Source of the DNA: Hyphomicrobiales bacterium
Lineage (GTDB): Bacteria; Pseudomonadota; Alphaproteobacteria; Rhizobiales; Aestuariivirgaceae
Direction of reading: 5' to 3'
Length of the DNA stretch: 33,937 nucleotides
Assembly (NCBI GenBank): GCA_016792865.1
Contig: JAEUMJ010000163.1
Coordinates: 1 to 33,937, forward strand
The number at the start of each line of letters is the position of its first letter. The first letter of the stretch is position 1. A program made the position numbers and the translations under genes. The notes beneath the pieces were generated by a model, which ran no database searches, had not been told where the DNA came from, and saw nothing but the letters and a program-made list of their open reading frames with translations. Positions 26,027 to 32,182 of the stretch are shown piece by piece.

Positions 26027-26842
26027 ATGCGCGTATATCTCGTTCTCGTTTATGTATTCCTCTACGCGCCGATCGCGCTCATCGTCGGAGGCTCGTTCAA
26101 TGCGGGCAAGCAGGCGATGATCTGGCAAGGCTTTTCGCTGGAATGGTATGGCAAGGCCTTCAGCAACCCGCTGATCACCGAGGCATTGGGCACAAGCCTC
26201 TACATTGCGCTGGCAACGGCGGCGATCTCCTCGGTGCTGGGGCTGATGGCCGCCCTTGGCCTTGAGCGGGTGAAGGGCTGGCTGCGAACGTTCTTCGATG
26301 CGCTGATCTATATTGCCATCATGGTGCCGGGCATCGTGATCGGCATTTCAACACTCATCGCCTTCGTCAGCATTTTCGAGCTGGTCAATCCGGCTCTCAC
26401 GGCAACCTTTAACATCCGGTTGCAGATGGGATCATGGGCCGTGATTGCGGCGCACGTGCTCTTCAACATTGCTGTTGTGGCGCTGCTGGTGCGGGCGCGC
26501 CTCCAGGGCATGGACCGCAGCCTGGTGGAAGCCTCGGAAGACCTTTACGCGACGCCTTTCGGCACCTTCCGGCAGATCGTCCTGCCGCTACTTGCCCCGG
26601 CAGTGCTTGCGGGCTTTCTCCTCGCCTTCACCTTCTCGTTCGAGGATTTCATCATCGCCTACTTCGTGGCGGGGCCGGACGTGACCCTGCCCATCTATGT
26701 GTTCTCTTCGATCCGCCGTGGCGTGACACCGGAAATCAATGCGGTGGGCACGGTGGTGCTGGTCACGTCGCTGCTGCTGCTGGTGATCGCACAGCTGATC
26801 CTCCAGCGCGGCAATCAGGCCCGCGTCCGCGCTGACGGCTGA
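26027..26842 (+). CDS. PotC-type ABC transporter permease
   Basis: 271 aa with six predicted helices, starting with YLVLVYVFLYAPIALIV at 3-19. Family signatures are FNAGKQ followed by WQGFSLEWYGKAF, and the EAA loop LVEASEDLYATPFGTFRQIVLPLLAPA (key residues EASEDLYA, LPLL). It pairs with the preceding permease. The ATG at 26027 lies 3 bp after the previous stop. This closes the PotADBC-like operon and it converges with carA 10 bp away. Confidence 0.92.
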   Translation: MRVYLVLVYVFLYAPIALIVGGSFNAGKQAMIWQGFSLEWYGKAFSNPLITEALGTSLYIALATAAISSVLGLMAALGLERVKGWLRTFFDALIYIAIMVPGIVIGISTLIAFVSIFELVNPALTATFNIRLQMGSWAVIAAHVLFNIAVVALLVRARLQGMDRSLVEASEDLYATPFGTFRQIVLPLLAPAVLAGFLLAFTFSFEDFIIAYFVAGPDVTLPIYVFSSIRRGVTPEINAVGTVVLVTSLLLLVIAQLILQRGNQARVRADG

Positions 26843-26844
26843 GG

Positions 26845-26863
26845 GCGCGCGCTCAACGCGCGT
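26845..26863. terminator. Weak hairpin between convergent potC-like gene and carA
   Basis: GCGCGCG (26845-26851) can pair with CGCGCGT (26857-26863, one G-T wobble) over a 5-nt loop containing part of the carA stop. No U-tract on either side. It could be a shared pause or stability element, but GC-rich alternating sequence makes chance likely. Confidence 0.3.
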
Positions 26864-28085
26864 GCTTGTTCATCATCTCAACGAAGCGATGGAAGAGGTA
26901 ATGCGAGTCCTGCGGGCCGGGCGAGGCTTCGGGGTGGTGCTGCACCGAGAACACCGGCCTGTCCTTCACCTGAATGCCGGCATTTGAACCGTCGAACAGG
27001 GAGACATGGGTTTCTTCCACGCCGCCCGGCAGGCTGTCGCGATCCACGGCAAAGCCATGGTTCATGGACACGATCTCCACCTTGCCGGTGGTATGGTCCT
27101 TCACCGGGTGGTTCGCGCCGTGGTGGCCCTGATGCATTTTCAAGGTCTTGCCGCCCAAGGCGATGGCCAGCATCTGGTGGCCGAGGCAGATGCCGAAGAC
27201 AGGCGTGCCGGACTCCACCAGCTTCCTGATTTCGGGCACCGCGTACTCGCCCGTCGCTGCAGGGTCGCCCGGTCCATTGGAGAGGAACACGCCCTCCGGC
27301 TTCATGGCGAGAATGTCTTCTGCGCTCGTGGTGGCGGGCACGACCGTCACGTCACAACCGGCAGAAGTGAGGCAGCGGAGAATGTTGCGCTTGAGGCCGT
27401 AGTCGATGGCGACCACCTTCTTGCCGCCTTCGGCGCGGGTGTAGCCCGTCTTCCAGTCCCACAGCTTTTCATCCCAGTCCATGCGCTGGGTGATGGACAC
27501 GTCCTTTGCGAGATCCATGCCGACAAGACCGGGCCACTGGGCCGCCTTGCGCTTCAGGGCGGCGAGATCGAACCTGCCTTTCGGGTTGTGGGCGATGACC
27601 CCATTGGGCATGCCCTTTTGCCGGATCAGGGCGGTCAATGCACGGGTGTCGATGCCGGACAGGCCGATGATGTTGCGTGCCTTCAGCCATTTGCCGAAAT
27701 GCCTGGCGGCACGGTAGTTGGCGGGATCGGTGACCGGCGCCTTGACAATGCAGCCGAGAACGGCGGCAGAGGCAGCGAGATTGGTTGTCTCGATGTCCTC
27801 GTCGTTGGTGCCGACGTTTCCGATATGGGGAAAGGTGAAGGTGACGATCTGCCCGGCATAGGACGGGTCGGTCAGCACTTCCTGATATCCCGTCATGGCG
27901 GTGTTGAAGCAGACTTCACCGACCGCATCCCCCTCGGCGCCAAAGCCCTGGCCTTCGATCACCGTGCCGTCGGCCAGCACCAGAAGCCCCGTGACCAGGG
28001 GCTGGTCCCAGTCGCCGAACTGCGGGCGTGACTTTGCTTTTGCCTGGGCCTTGCCCTTCTTCGCGGGCGTCTTGGCGGCTGCCAT
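26853..28085 (-). CDS. carA: Carbamoyl-phosphate synthase small subunit
   Basis: 410 aa. CarA hydrolyses glutamine and passes ammonia to CarB for carbamoyl phosphate, used in arginine and pyrimidine synthesis. The N-terminal CPSase domain has GYQEVLTDPSYAGQIVTFT (key residues YQEVLTDPSY), and the class I glutamine amidotransferase domain has its nucleophile Cys in VFGICLGHQML and the His-Glu pair in HHPEASPGP. The first 22 residues are a Lys/Ala-rich extension (KKGKAQAKAKS) before the conserved part. ATG at 28085 is the only upstream start. It is divergent from yqeY, an arrangement I recall as common near dnaG-rpoD in alphaproteobacteria. carB is not in the window. Confidence 0.97.
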   Translation of the reverse strand: MAAAKTPAKKGKAQAKAKSRPQFGDWDQPLVTGLLVLADGTVIEGQGFGAEGDAVGEVCFNTAMTGYQEVLTDPSYAGQIVTFTFPHIGNVGTNDEDIETTNLAASAAVLGCIVKAPVTDPANYRAARHFGKWLKARNIIGLSGIDTRALTALIRQKGMPNGVIAHNPKGRFDLAALKRKAAQWPGLVGMDLAKDVSITQRMDWDEKLWDWKTGYTRAEGGKKVVAIDYGLKRNILRCLTSAGCDVTVVPATTSAEDILAMKPEGVFLSNGPGDPAATGEYAVPEIRKLVESGTPVFGICLGHQMLAIALGGKTLKMHQGHHGANHPVKDHTTGKVEIVSMNHGFAVDRDSLPGGVEETHVSLFDGSNAGIQVKDRPVFSVQHHPEASPGPQDSHYLFHRFVEMMNKHAR

Positions 28086-28208
28086 GTGTCGAGTCTCCGG
28101 GGAATTTCCGGCTGGTTAAGGGAGGAGGGGCCGGGCGTCAAGTTTGCGCTGCACCTGCGAAGCGGATATGGAGGCTCTTTCCACGCATTTCATCCCTGGG
28201 AGAGCGCC

Positions 28209-28670
28209 ATGAGCCTGCGCGACAAACTGAACGCCGATCTGAAGGACGCCATGAAGGCGGGCGACAAGCGGAAGCTTGCCACCATCCGCCTGATGAACGC
28301 CGCCATCAAGGACAAGGACATCAATGCCCGTACCGAGGGCCATGACAGCGAAAAGCTGCCGGATTCCGCCCTGATGGACCTGTTCGCCAAGATGGTGAAG
28401 CAGAGGCAGGATTCGATCGCCGCCTATGAGCAGGGCGGTCGCGCCGAACTTGCCCAGCAGGAGCGCGAGGAGATGGAAATCATCCAGTCCTACATGCCGA
28501 AGCAGTTGTCCGAGGATGAAACCCGCGAGGCGATCAAGGGCATCATCGCGGCTGTGGGTGCGGCCTCCATCAAGGACATGGGCAAGGTGATGGCCGAACT
28601 GAAAACCAGGTATTCCGGCCAGATCGACATGGGCAAGGCCGGTGGGGTGGTTAAATCCCTGTTGGGGTGA
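28209..28670 (+). CDS. GatB/YqeY domain protein
   Basis: 153 aa, the full length of the YqeY family, which resembles the C-terminal tRNA-binding part of GatB. It is almost wholly helical: MSLRDKLNADLKDAMKAGDK at the start, LATIRLMNAAIKDK and the conserved YMPKQLSEDE segment in the middle, then a Lys-rich C-terminal domain ending in GVVKSLLG. A role in tRNA-dependent amidation is suspected for the family, but not shown. The ATG at 28209 follows GGGAGAGCGCC as ribosome site; the open frame from 28086 is not protein-like. It is divergent from carA by 123 bp. Confidence 0.95.
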   Translation: MSLRDKLNADLKDAMKAGDKRKLATIRLMNAAIKDKDINARTEGHDSEKLPDSALMDLFAKMVKQRQDSIAAYEQGGRAELAQQEREEMEIIQSYMPKQLSEDETREAIKGIIAAVGAASIKDMGKVMAELKTRYSGQIDMGKAGGVVKSLLG

Positions 28671-28744
28671 GCCTCTCCGCAACCTGATTCCAATGCGGCG
28701 CCGGGCATGGTTCTGCACCGCCCCGGAATCTCCCCATTTCAGGC

Positions 28745-28776
28745 GAAACTTTCAGCAACGGCGGCGGTTTTCTTTC
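28745..28776 (+). promoter_or_regulatory. Shared motif upstream of first His-rich gene
   Basis: GAAACT at 28745-28750 is followed after 16 nt by GTTTTCTTTC (28767-28776). The same two blocks occur before the second His-rich gene at 29155-29184 with 15 nt between them. The arrangement resembles the two-block promoters of alphaproteobacterial extracytoplasmic sigma factors (GGAAC-N16/17-GTT type), but the match is imperfect. Confidence 0.4.
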
Positions 28777-28782
28777 AAGTGT

Positions 28783-28804
28783 CCTGCCTTTTCCAAAGGG
28801 CGGG
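28783..28804 (+). promoter_or_regulatory. Leader hairpin of first His-rich gene
   Basis: CCTGCCTTT and AAAGGGCGGG form a 9-bp stem with one bulged G and a 3-nt loop. It ends 25 nt before the ATG at 28830. The second His-rich gene has a different hairpin ending 24 nt before its ATG. The stem leaves the ribosome site AAGGA (28818-28822) exposed. Confidence 0.45.
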
Positions 28805-28829
28805 AGCGGATTGAAGAAAGGACAACACC

Positions 28830-29123
28830 ATGTTGCGCAAATCCCTGATTGCGGCTGCAACGGCATTGACGCTTGCCGTGGGACTCACGGCCGCCGCCCC
28901 GGAAGCAGAGGCGCGCCACCGTCACCATCACGGCGGCGGCATCGGGCTCTATTTCGGCTTTCCCGGCTACTACGGCTACAATGGCTACTACGACGATGGC
29001 TGGGGCTATTACCCGCATCACCGCCTACACCACCGCGGCAAATATCACTGCCATTGGGTGAAGGTGAAAAAGCACCACAAGTGGCGCAAGGCAAAGCGCT
29101 GCCATCGTCATGGCCGGTGGTAG
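28830..29123 (+). CDS. Small secreted His/Tyr-rich protein, copy 1
   Basis: 97 aa, family not recognised. The Sec signal peptide spans 1-28 (MLRKSLIAAATALTLAVGLT, cleavage after AEA). The mature 69 residues contain 14 His and 2 Cys: a HRHHH start, a Gly/Tyr-rich middle (YYGYNGYYDDGWGYY), then a basic tail with YHCHWVKVKKHH and CHRH. Its last third is clearly related to the next gene's product, so the two are tandem duplicates. It is probably periplasmic or extracellular; metal binding is a reasonable guess from composition, not demonstrated. The ATG at 28830 has ribosome site AAGGA 7 nt upstream. Convergent or divergent neighbours are housekeeping genes, and the pair sits as an insertion between yqeY and dnaG. 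Confidence 0.82.
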   Translation: MLRKSLIAAATALTLAVGLTAAAPEAEARHRHHHGGGIGLYFGFPGYYGYNGYYDDGWGYYPHHRLHHRGKYHCHWVKVKKHHKWRKAKRCHRHGRW

Positions 29124-29154
29124 GCGACATCACGGAATTGCGGTAACTGACGCG

Positions 29155-29184
29155 GAAACTACAATCTGAGATAGAGTTTCTTTC
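29155..29184 (+). promoter_or_regulatory. Shared motif upstream of second His-rich gene
   Basis: GAAACT at 29155-29160, preceded by a G so that it reads GGAAACT, and GTTTCTTTC at 29176-29184, with 15 nt between. GAAACT and AGTTTC (29175-29180) also form an inverted repeat. It matches the element before the first copy, so both genes probably answer the same regulator. Confidence 0.4.
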
Positions 29185-29224
29185 TTGGTATTGTTCATAC
29201 GCGGTTCAGGTTGGTTGGGCGAAA

Positions 29225-29258
29225 TTGGCCTCAACGCGGTACAGACACCGCGGGCCAA
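29225..29258 (+). promoter_or_regulatory. Leader hairpin of second His-rich gene
   Basis: TTGGCC-(TCAA bulge)-CGCGGT pairs with ACCGCG-GGCCAA around the loop ACAGAC, giving a 12-bp stem with a 4-nt one-sided bulge. It ends 24 nt before the ATG at 29283 and upstream of the ribosome site AGGAAGGA. It may stabilise the mRNA or act in control of translation. Confidence 0.55.
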
Positions 29259-29282
29259 ACTTCAACAGGAAGGACCCAACTG

Positions 29283-29540
29283 ATGTTTCGCAAGACTCTG
29301 ATTGCTATCGCTGCTGCTGGTTCCATGGCCCTCGGCCTGGGTGCTGCAACTGCTCCCGCCGAAGCCAAGGTGAACGTGTGGGTGGGCATTGGTGGCCCCT
29401 ATTACGGCGGCTACTATCACCATCACCGTGGCCACTGGCATTGCCACTACAAGAAGGTGAAGGTGTGGAACAAGCATCACACCAAGAAGATCTGGGTGAC
29501 GAAGAAGACCCACTGCCACCGTCACCGCTACTACCACTAA
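29283..29540 (+). CDS. Small secreted His-rich protein, copy 2
   Basis: 85 aa. The signal peptide is again 28 residues (MFRKTLIAIAAAGSMALGLG, cleavage after AEA). The mature 57 residues hold 12 His and 2 Cys. It shares with copy 1 the pattern of an aromatic/Gly segment (GGPYYGGYYHHH), an HWHCHYKKVKVW block, a Lys-rich stretch and the closing THCHRHRYYH. A longer frame to 29211 lacks a ribosome site; the ATG at 29283 is preceded by AGGAAGGA. Function unknown. Likely periplasmic, possibly binding Cu, Ni or Zn through CHRH and HCH clusters (inference). It is followed by a terminator. Confidence 0.82.
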   Translation: MFRKTLIAIAAAGSMALGLGAATAPAEAKVNVWVGIGGPYYGGYYHHHRGHWHCHYKKVKVWNKHHTKKIWVTKKTHCHRHRYYH

Positions 29541-29563
29541 TCCTGTCGGCTTTCATGCCGAGG

Positions 29564-29592
29564 AAGGCCGCGCAGTGATGCGCGGCCTTCTT
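29564..29592 (+). terminator. Terminator after the His-rich pair
   Basis: AAGGCCGCGC (29564-29573) pairs perfectly with GCGCGGCCTT (29580-29589) around AGTGAT, then CTT. The 10-bp GC-rich stem is strong but the U-run is short. It sits between convergent copy 2 and ohr, so it may serve both strands. Confidence 0.75.
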
Positions 29593-29609
29593 GCATTTGG
29601 GGTGGCCGG

Positions 29610-30044
29610 TCAGGTGATCTTCGTCGTCACCTTCACGTTCTTGCGGATGGCATGCGAGTAGGGGCAGACCACATGCGCCTTCTTGGCGAGTGCCGCCGCG
29701 TCGGCCTTCTTGACGCCCGGAAGCGAGACATCCAGCTTCACTTCGATGCCGAAGCCCTTCTTGTCGCTGCGCGGCCCGAACGAGACATGGGCCGTGACGG
29801 AAGACTCCTCCGACAGGGCGAGCGGCTTCTTCGCCTTCGAGTTGACGAATTTCATCGCGCCCAGGAAGCAGGAAGAATAACCCACGGCAAAAAGCTGCTC
29901 CGGGTTGGTGCCCTGTCCGTCGCCGCCCATCTTCTTGGGATGGGCGAGGATCAGGTCCAGCATCCCGTCATCCGTCCTGGCCGTGCCGCCGCCGCGCCCG
30001 CCCTTTGCCGTGCCGACGGCCGTGTAGATTTTCTTGATCGCCAT
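29610..30044 (-). CDS. ohr: Organic hydroperoxide resistance protein (Ohr/OsmC)
   Basis: 144 aa, standard Ohr length. Two redox Cys are present: C59 in GYSSCFLGA and C127 in VCPYSHAIRKN. NPEQLFA with its conserved Glu is also seen. Ohr reduces organic and fatty-acid hydroperoxides with dihydrolipoyl electron donors in the cytoplasm. The start at 30044 (MAIKKIYTA) has a strong ribosome site, GGAGGAGGAA. It is divergent from dnaG, 87 bp apart. A usual neighbour, the MarR-type regulator OhrR, is not within the window on either side. Confidence 0.95.
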   Translation of the reverse strand: MAIKKIYTAVGTAKGGRGGGTARTDDGMLDLILAHPKKMGGDGQGTNPEQLFAVGYSSCFLGAMKFVNSKAKKPLALSEESSVTAHVSFGPRSDKKGFGIEVKLDVSLPGVKKADAAALAKKAHVVCPYSHAIRKNVKVTTKIT

Positions 30045-30083
30045 TGGGTGTTCCTCCTCCGATAGGCGGCGACACGTTAGCCG

Positions 30084-30100
30084 TACAAGCCCGCTTGGCA
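30084..30100 (-). promoter_or_regulatory. Imperfect palindrome upstream of ohr
   Basis: CAAGC-CC-GCTTG (30086-30097) is a perfect palindrome inside TACAAGCCCGCTTGGCA, about 40-56 nt upstream of the ohr start. MarR-type OhrR regulators bind TACAA...TTGTA-like boxes; this keeps the left half and only part of the right. A second dyad, GTTAGC (30076-30081) with GCTAAC (30118-30123), spans it. Operator role is a guess. Confidence 0.3.
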
Positions 30101-30131
30101 AGGGTGGGGCGTAACGTGCTAACCCAATGGG

Positions 30132-32072
30132 ATGCGCTTTCCGCCGACCTTCCTTGACCAGATCCGCGCCCGGGTGAACGTCTCATCCGTGATCGGCAGG
30201 CATGTGCAGTGGGACCGCCGCAAGACCCAGGCTGCCAAGGGTGACTATTGGGCCTGTTGTCCCTTCCATGGCGAAAAGTCGCCGAGCTTCCACGCCGATG
30301 ACCGCAAGGGCCGCTACCACTGCTTTGGCTGCAAGGCGAGCGGCGACATCTTCACCTTCCTCGTGGAGAAGGAGGGGCTGAGCTTCCCGGAAGCGGTGGA
30401 ACGCCTTGCGGCGGACGCCGGGCTTCCCATGCCGGTCGTTTCCGAAGCTGATGTGGAACGTGATCGAGTCCGCGCAAGCCTTTATGACGTCATGGAAATT
30501 GCGGCGAAGCTCTTTCAGGTGGAATTGCAGACTTCGCACGGCGCAAAGGCGCGGGGCTATCTCGCCGACCGCGATCTCTCGCCTGCGGTGCAGAAGGAAT
30601 TCGGCATCGGTTACTCCCGCGATGACCGGTCATGGCTGCGCAATGAACTGGCGAGCAAGGGCGTTGCCCTCGACCAGATGGTCGAGGCGGGGCTGGTGAT
30701 CGTCAACGACGACAATGCCGTCGGGTATGACCGCTTCCGCGACCGCGTGATGTTTCCGATCCGCGATCAGCGGGGCCGGGTCATTGCCTTCGGTGGCCGT
30801 GCCCTTCGCCCGGATGTTCCCGCGAAGTACCTGAACTCGCCGGAGACACCGATCTTCCACAAGGGCGAGGTGCTCTACAACTTCGACAAGGCGAGACAGC
30901 CCGCACACCAATCCAACCGGTTGATCGCGGTGGAAGGCTATGTGGACGTGATCGCCATGCACCGTGCGGGCTTCGGCGAGGCCGTGGCGCCGCTTGGCAC
31001 CGCACTCACCGAAAACCAGTTGGGCATCCTGTGGCGCACGGTGCCTGAACCCATTCTCTGTTTCGATGGCGACAGTGCCGGGCTGAAAGCCGCTTACCGT
31101 GCGCTAGATCTTGTCTTGCCCTTGCTCACGCCGGGCCATTCGCTCCGTTTCGCTTTCCTGCCGGAAGGAAAGGACCCGGATGACCTCCTGCGCGCCGAAG
31201 GCCCGGAGGCGCTGCGGAGCGTCATCGGCAACGCTTCCCCCCTGGCTGATGTCCTGTGGCGGCGGGCGCTGGCGGAGAACGACCGCGCCAGCCCGGAGCG
31301 CAAGGCCGCCTTCGAGCGCGACCTGAAGGGCCTGCTCGGCGGGATCAAGGACGAGATGGTGCGGCGGCATTACCTCGATGACCTGCACAATCGCCTGCGC
31401 GAACTGTGGGGGCAGGGGCGGACGGCCCCGACCGGCGGCGCACCCCGCGGTGGCACCAACCGGGGCTTTCAACCCCGGCTTAAGCCCGGCCAGAAGCCCT
31501 GGGAAGTGCCCCAGCCGGCGTCGCCCCAGTTGCGGGCGGCGGCCGGGGCCGCAACCACGGCGGCGGCCGCCGAGCGCCGGGAGCGCATGATCCTGCTTTC
31601 GGCCATCAACCACCCCGAAGTCCTGCACGATTTCTGGGAGGATTTTGCCGGGCTGGATTTTACTGCCCGGACGCTTGACTCCCTCCGTACACTGATTCTA
31701 GACGTGGCCTCCTCCGAGGAAGCCCTTGACCGGGCGGCCTTGAAGACCCACCTGATTGCCAAAGGGTTTGGTCCTGACCTGGACCGCCTTGAAGACCAGG
31801 CGAAGCGTCTGAATGAGTGGTTCTTGGGTCCGTTGGCTGCACCAGATGATGCCCGGACAGGCCTCCGCCAGATGATCGCCCTGCACCGCAAAACTGTCAC
31901 ACTCGACCGCGAGCTCAAGGCAGCTGAGGCTGCCTTTGCGCGCGAGCCGTCCGAGGCGAACCTCGCCACCCTGATTGCCGTCCGGGACCAGCTCTCGTCG
32001 GCCACCGGGGCGGAAGCCCTGATAGAGGGGTTCGGCGCGGCGTCGGGACGGGGCGCAGGCGAGGCGATGTAA
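30132..32072 (+). CDS. dnaG: DNA primase
   Basis: 646 aa. DnaG makes RNA primers at the replication fork. The N-terminal CHC2 zinc finger uses C43, H46, C64 and C67 (CPFH...CFGC). The catalytic TOPRIM core has the acidic motif VEGYVDV around 267-273 and FDGDSAG at 311-317. A Gly/Pro/Ala-rich linker at about 432-480 precedes the C-terminal helicase-binding domain, which is helical and Leu/Ala-rich. The start is the ATG at 30132; another ATG at 30127 is out of frame. There is no clear ribosome site, so translation may rely on other signals. Next gene downstream is rpoD, 110 bp away, an order conserved widely. Confidence 0.97.
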   Translation: MRFPPTFLDQIRARVNVSSVIGRHVQWDRRKTQAAKGDYWACCPFHGEKSPSFHADDRKGRYHCFGCKASGDIFTFLVEKEGLSFPEAVERLAADAGLPMPVVSEADVERDRVRASLYDVMEIAAKLFQVELQTSHGAKARGYLADRDLSPAVQKEFGIGYSRDDRSWLRNELASKGVALDQMVEAGLVIVNDDNAVGYDRFRDRVMFPIRDQRGRVIAFGGRALRPDVPAKYLNSPETPIFHKGEVLYNFDKARQPAHQSNRLIAVEGYVDVIAMHRAGFGEAVAPLGTALTENQLGILWRTVPEPILCFDGDSAGLKAAYRALDLVLPLLTPGHSLRFAFLPEGKDPDDLLRAEGPEALRSVIGNASPLADVLWRRALAENDRASPERKAAFERDLKGLLGGIKDEMVRRHYLDDLHNRLRELWGQGRTAPTGGAPRGGTNRGFQPRLKPGQKPWEVPQPASPQLRAAAGAATTAAAAERRERMILLSAINHPEVLHDFWEDFAGLDFTARTLDSLRTLILDVASSEEALDRAALKTHLIAKGFGPDLDRLEDQAKRLNEWFLGPLAAPDDARTGLRQMIALHRKTVTLDRELKAAEAAFAREPSEANLATLIAVRDQLSSATGAEALIEGFGAASGRGAGEAM

Positions 32073-32119
32073 CGTCGCAGCCGGCGGCCCGGATTAGGGA
32101 CCGTTTAACGGGCAGGGGC

Positions 32120-32147
32120 TTAGGTCTACCCCGAATCACTCTATAGG
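32120..32147 (+). promoter_or_regulatory. Candidate rpoD promoter
   Basis: TTAGGT (32120-32125), 16 bp, then TATAGG (32142-32147). Both are weak matches to sigma-70 hexamers. It lies in the 110-bp dnaG-rpoD gap and, if used, would start transcription near 32154. No terminator is visible between dnaG and rpoD, so read-through is also possible. Confidence 0.25.
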
Positions 32148-32161
32148 GTGACGAATCACCC
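32132..32161 (+). repeat. Direct repeat and hairpin in rpoD leader
   Basis: CGAATCAC occurs at 32132-32139 and 32152-32159, exactly 20 bp apart. The second copy lies in a hairpin, GGGTGA-CGAA-TCACCC (32146-32161). GTGA at 32148-32151 can pair with the TCAC of either copy, so two alternative structures are possible 22-51 nt upstream of the rpoD start. Confidence 0.5.
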
Positions 32162-32182
32162 GCTTGAAGGACTTGAGACTGA

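Noticed and set aside
28849-29540. His-rich stretches considered as a CRISPR-like or tandem DNA repeat
   Set aside because: CAC/CAT codon runs make the DNA look repetitive, but spacing is irregular and coding in frame after a signal peptide explains it.
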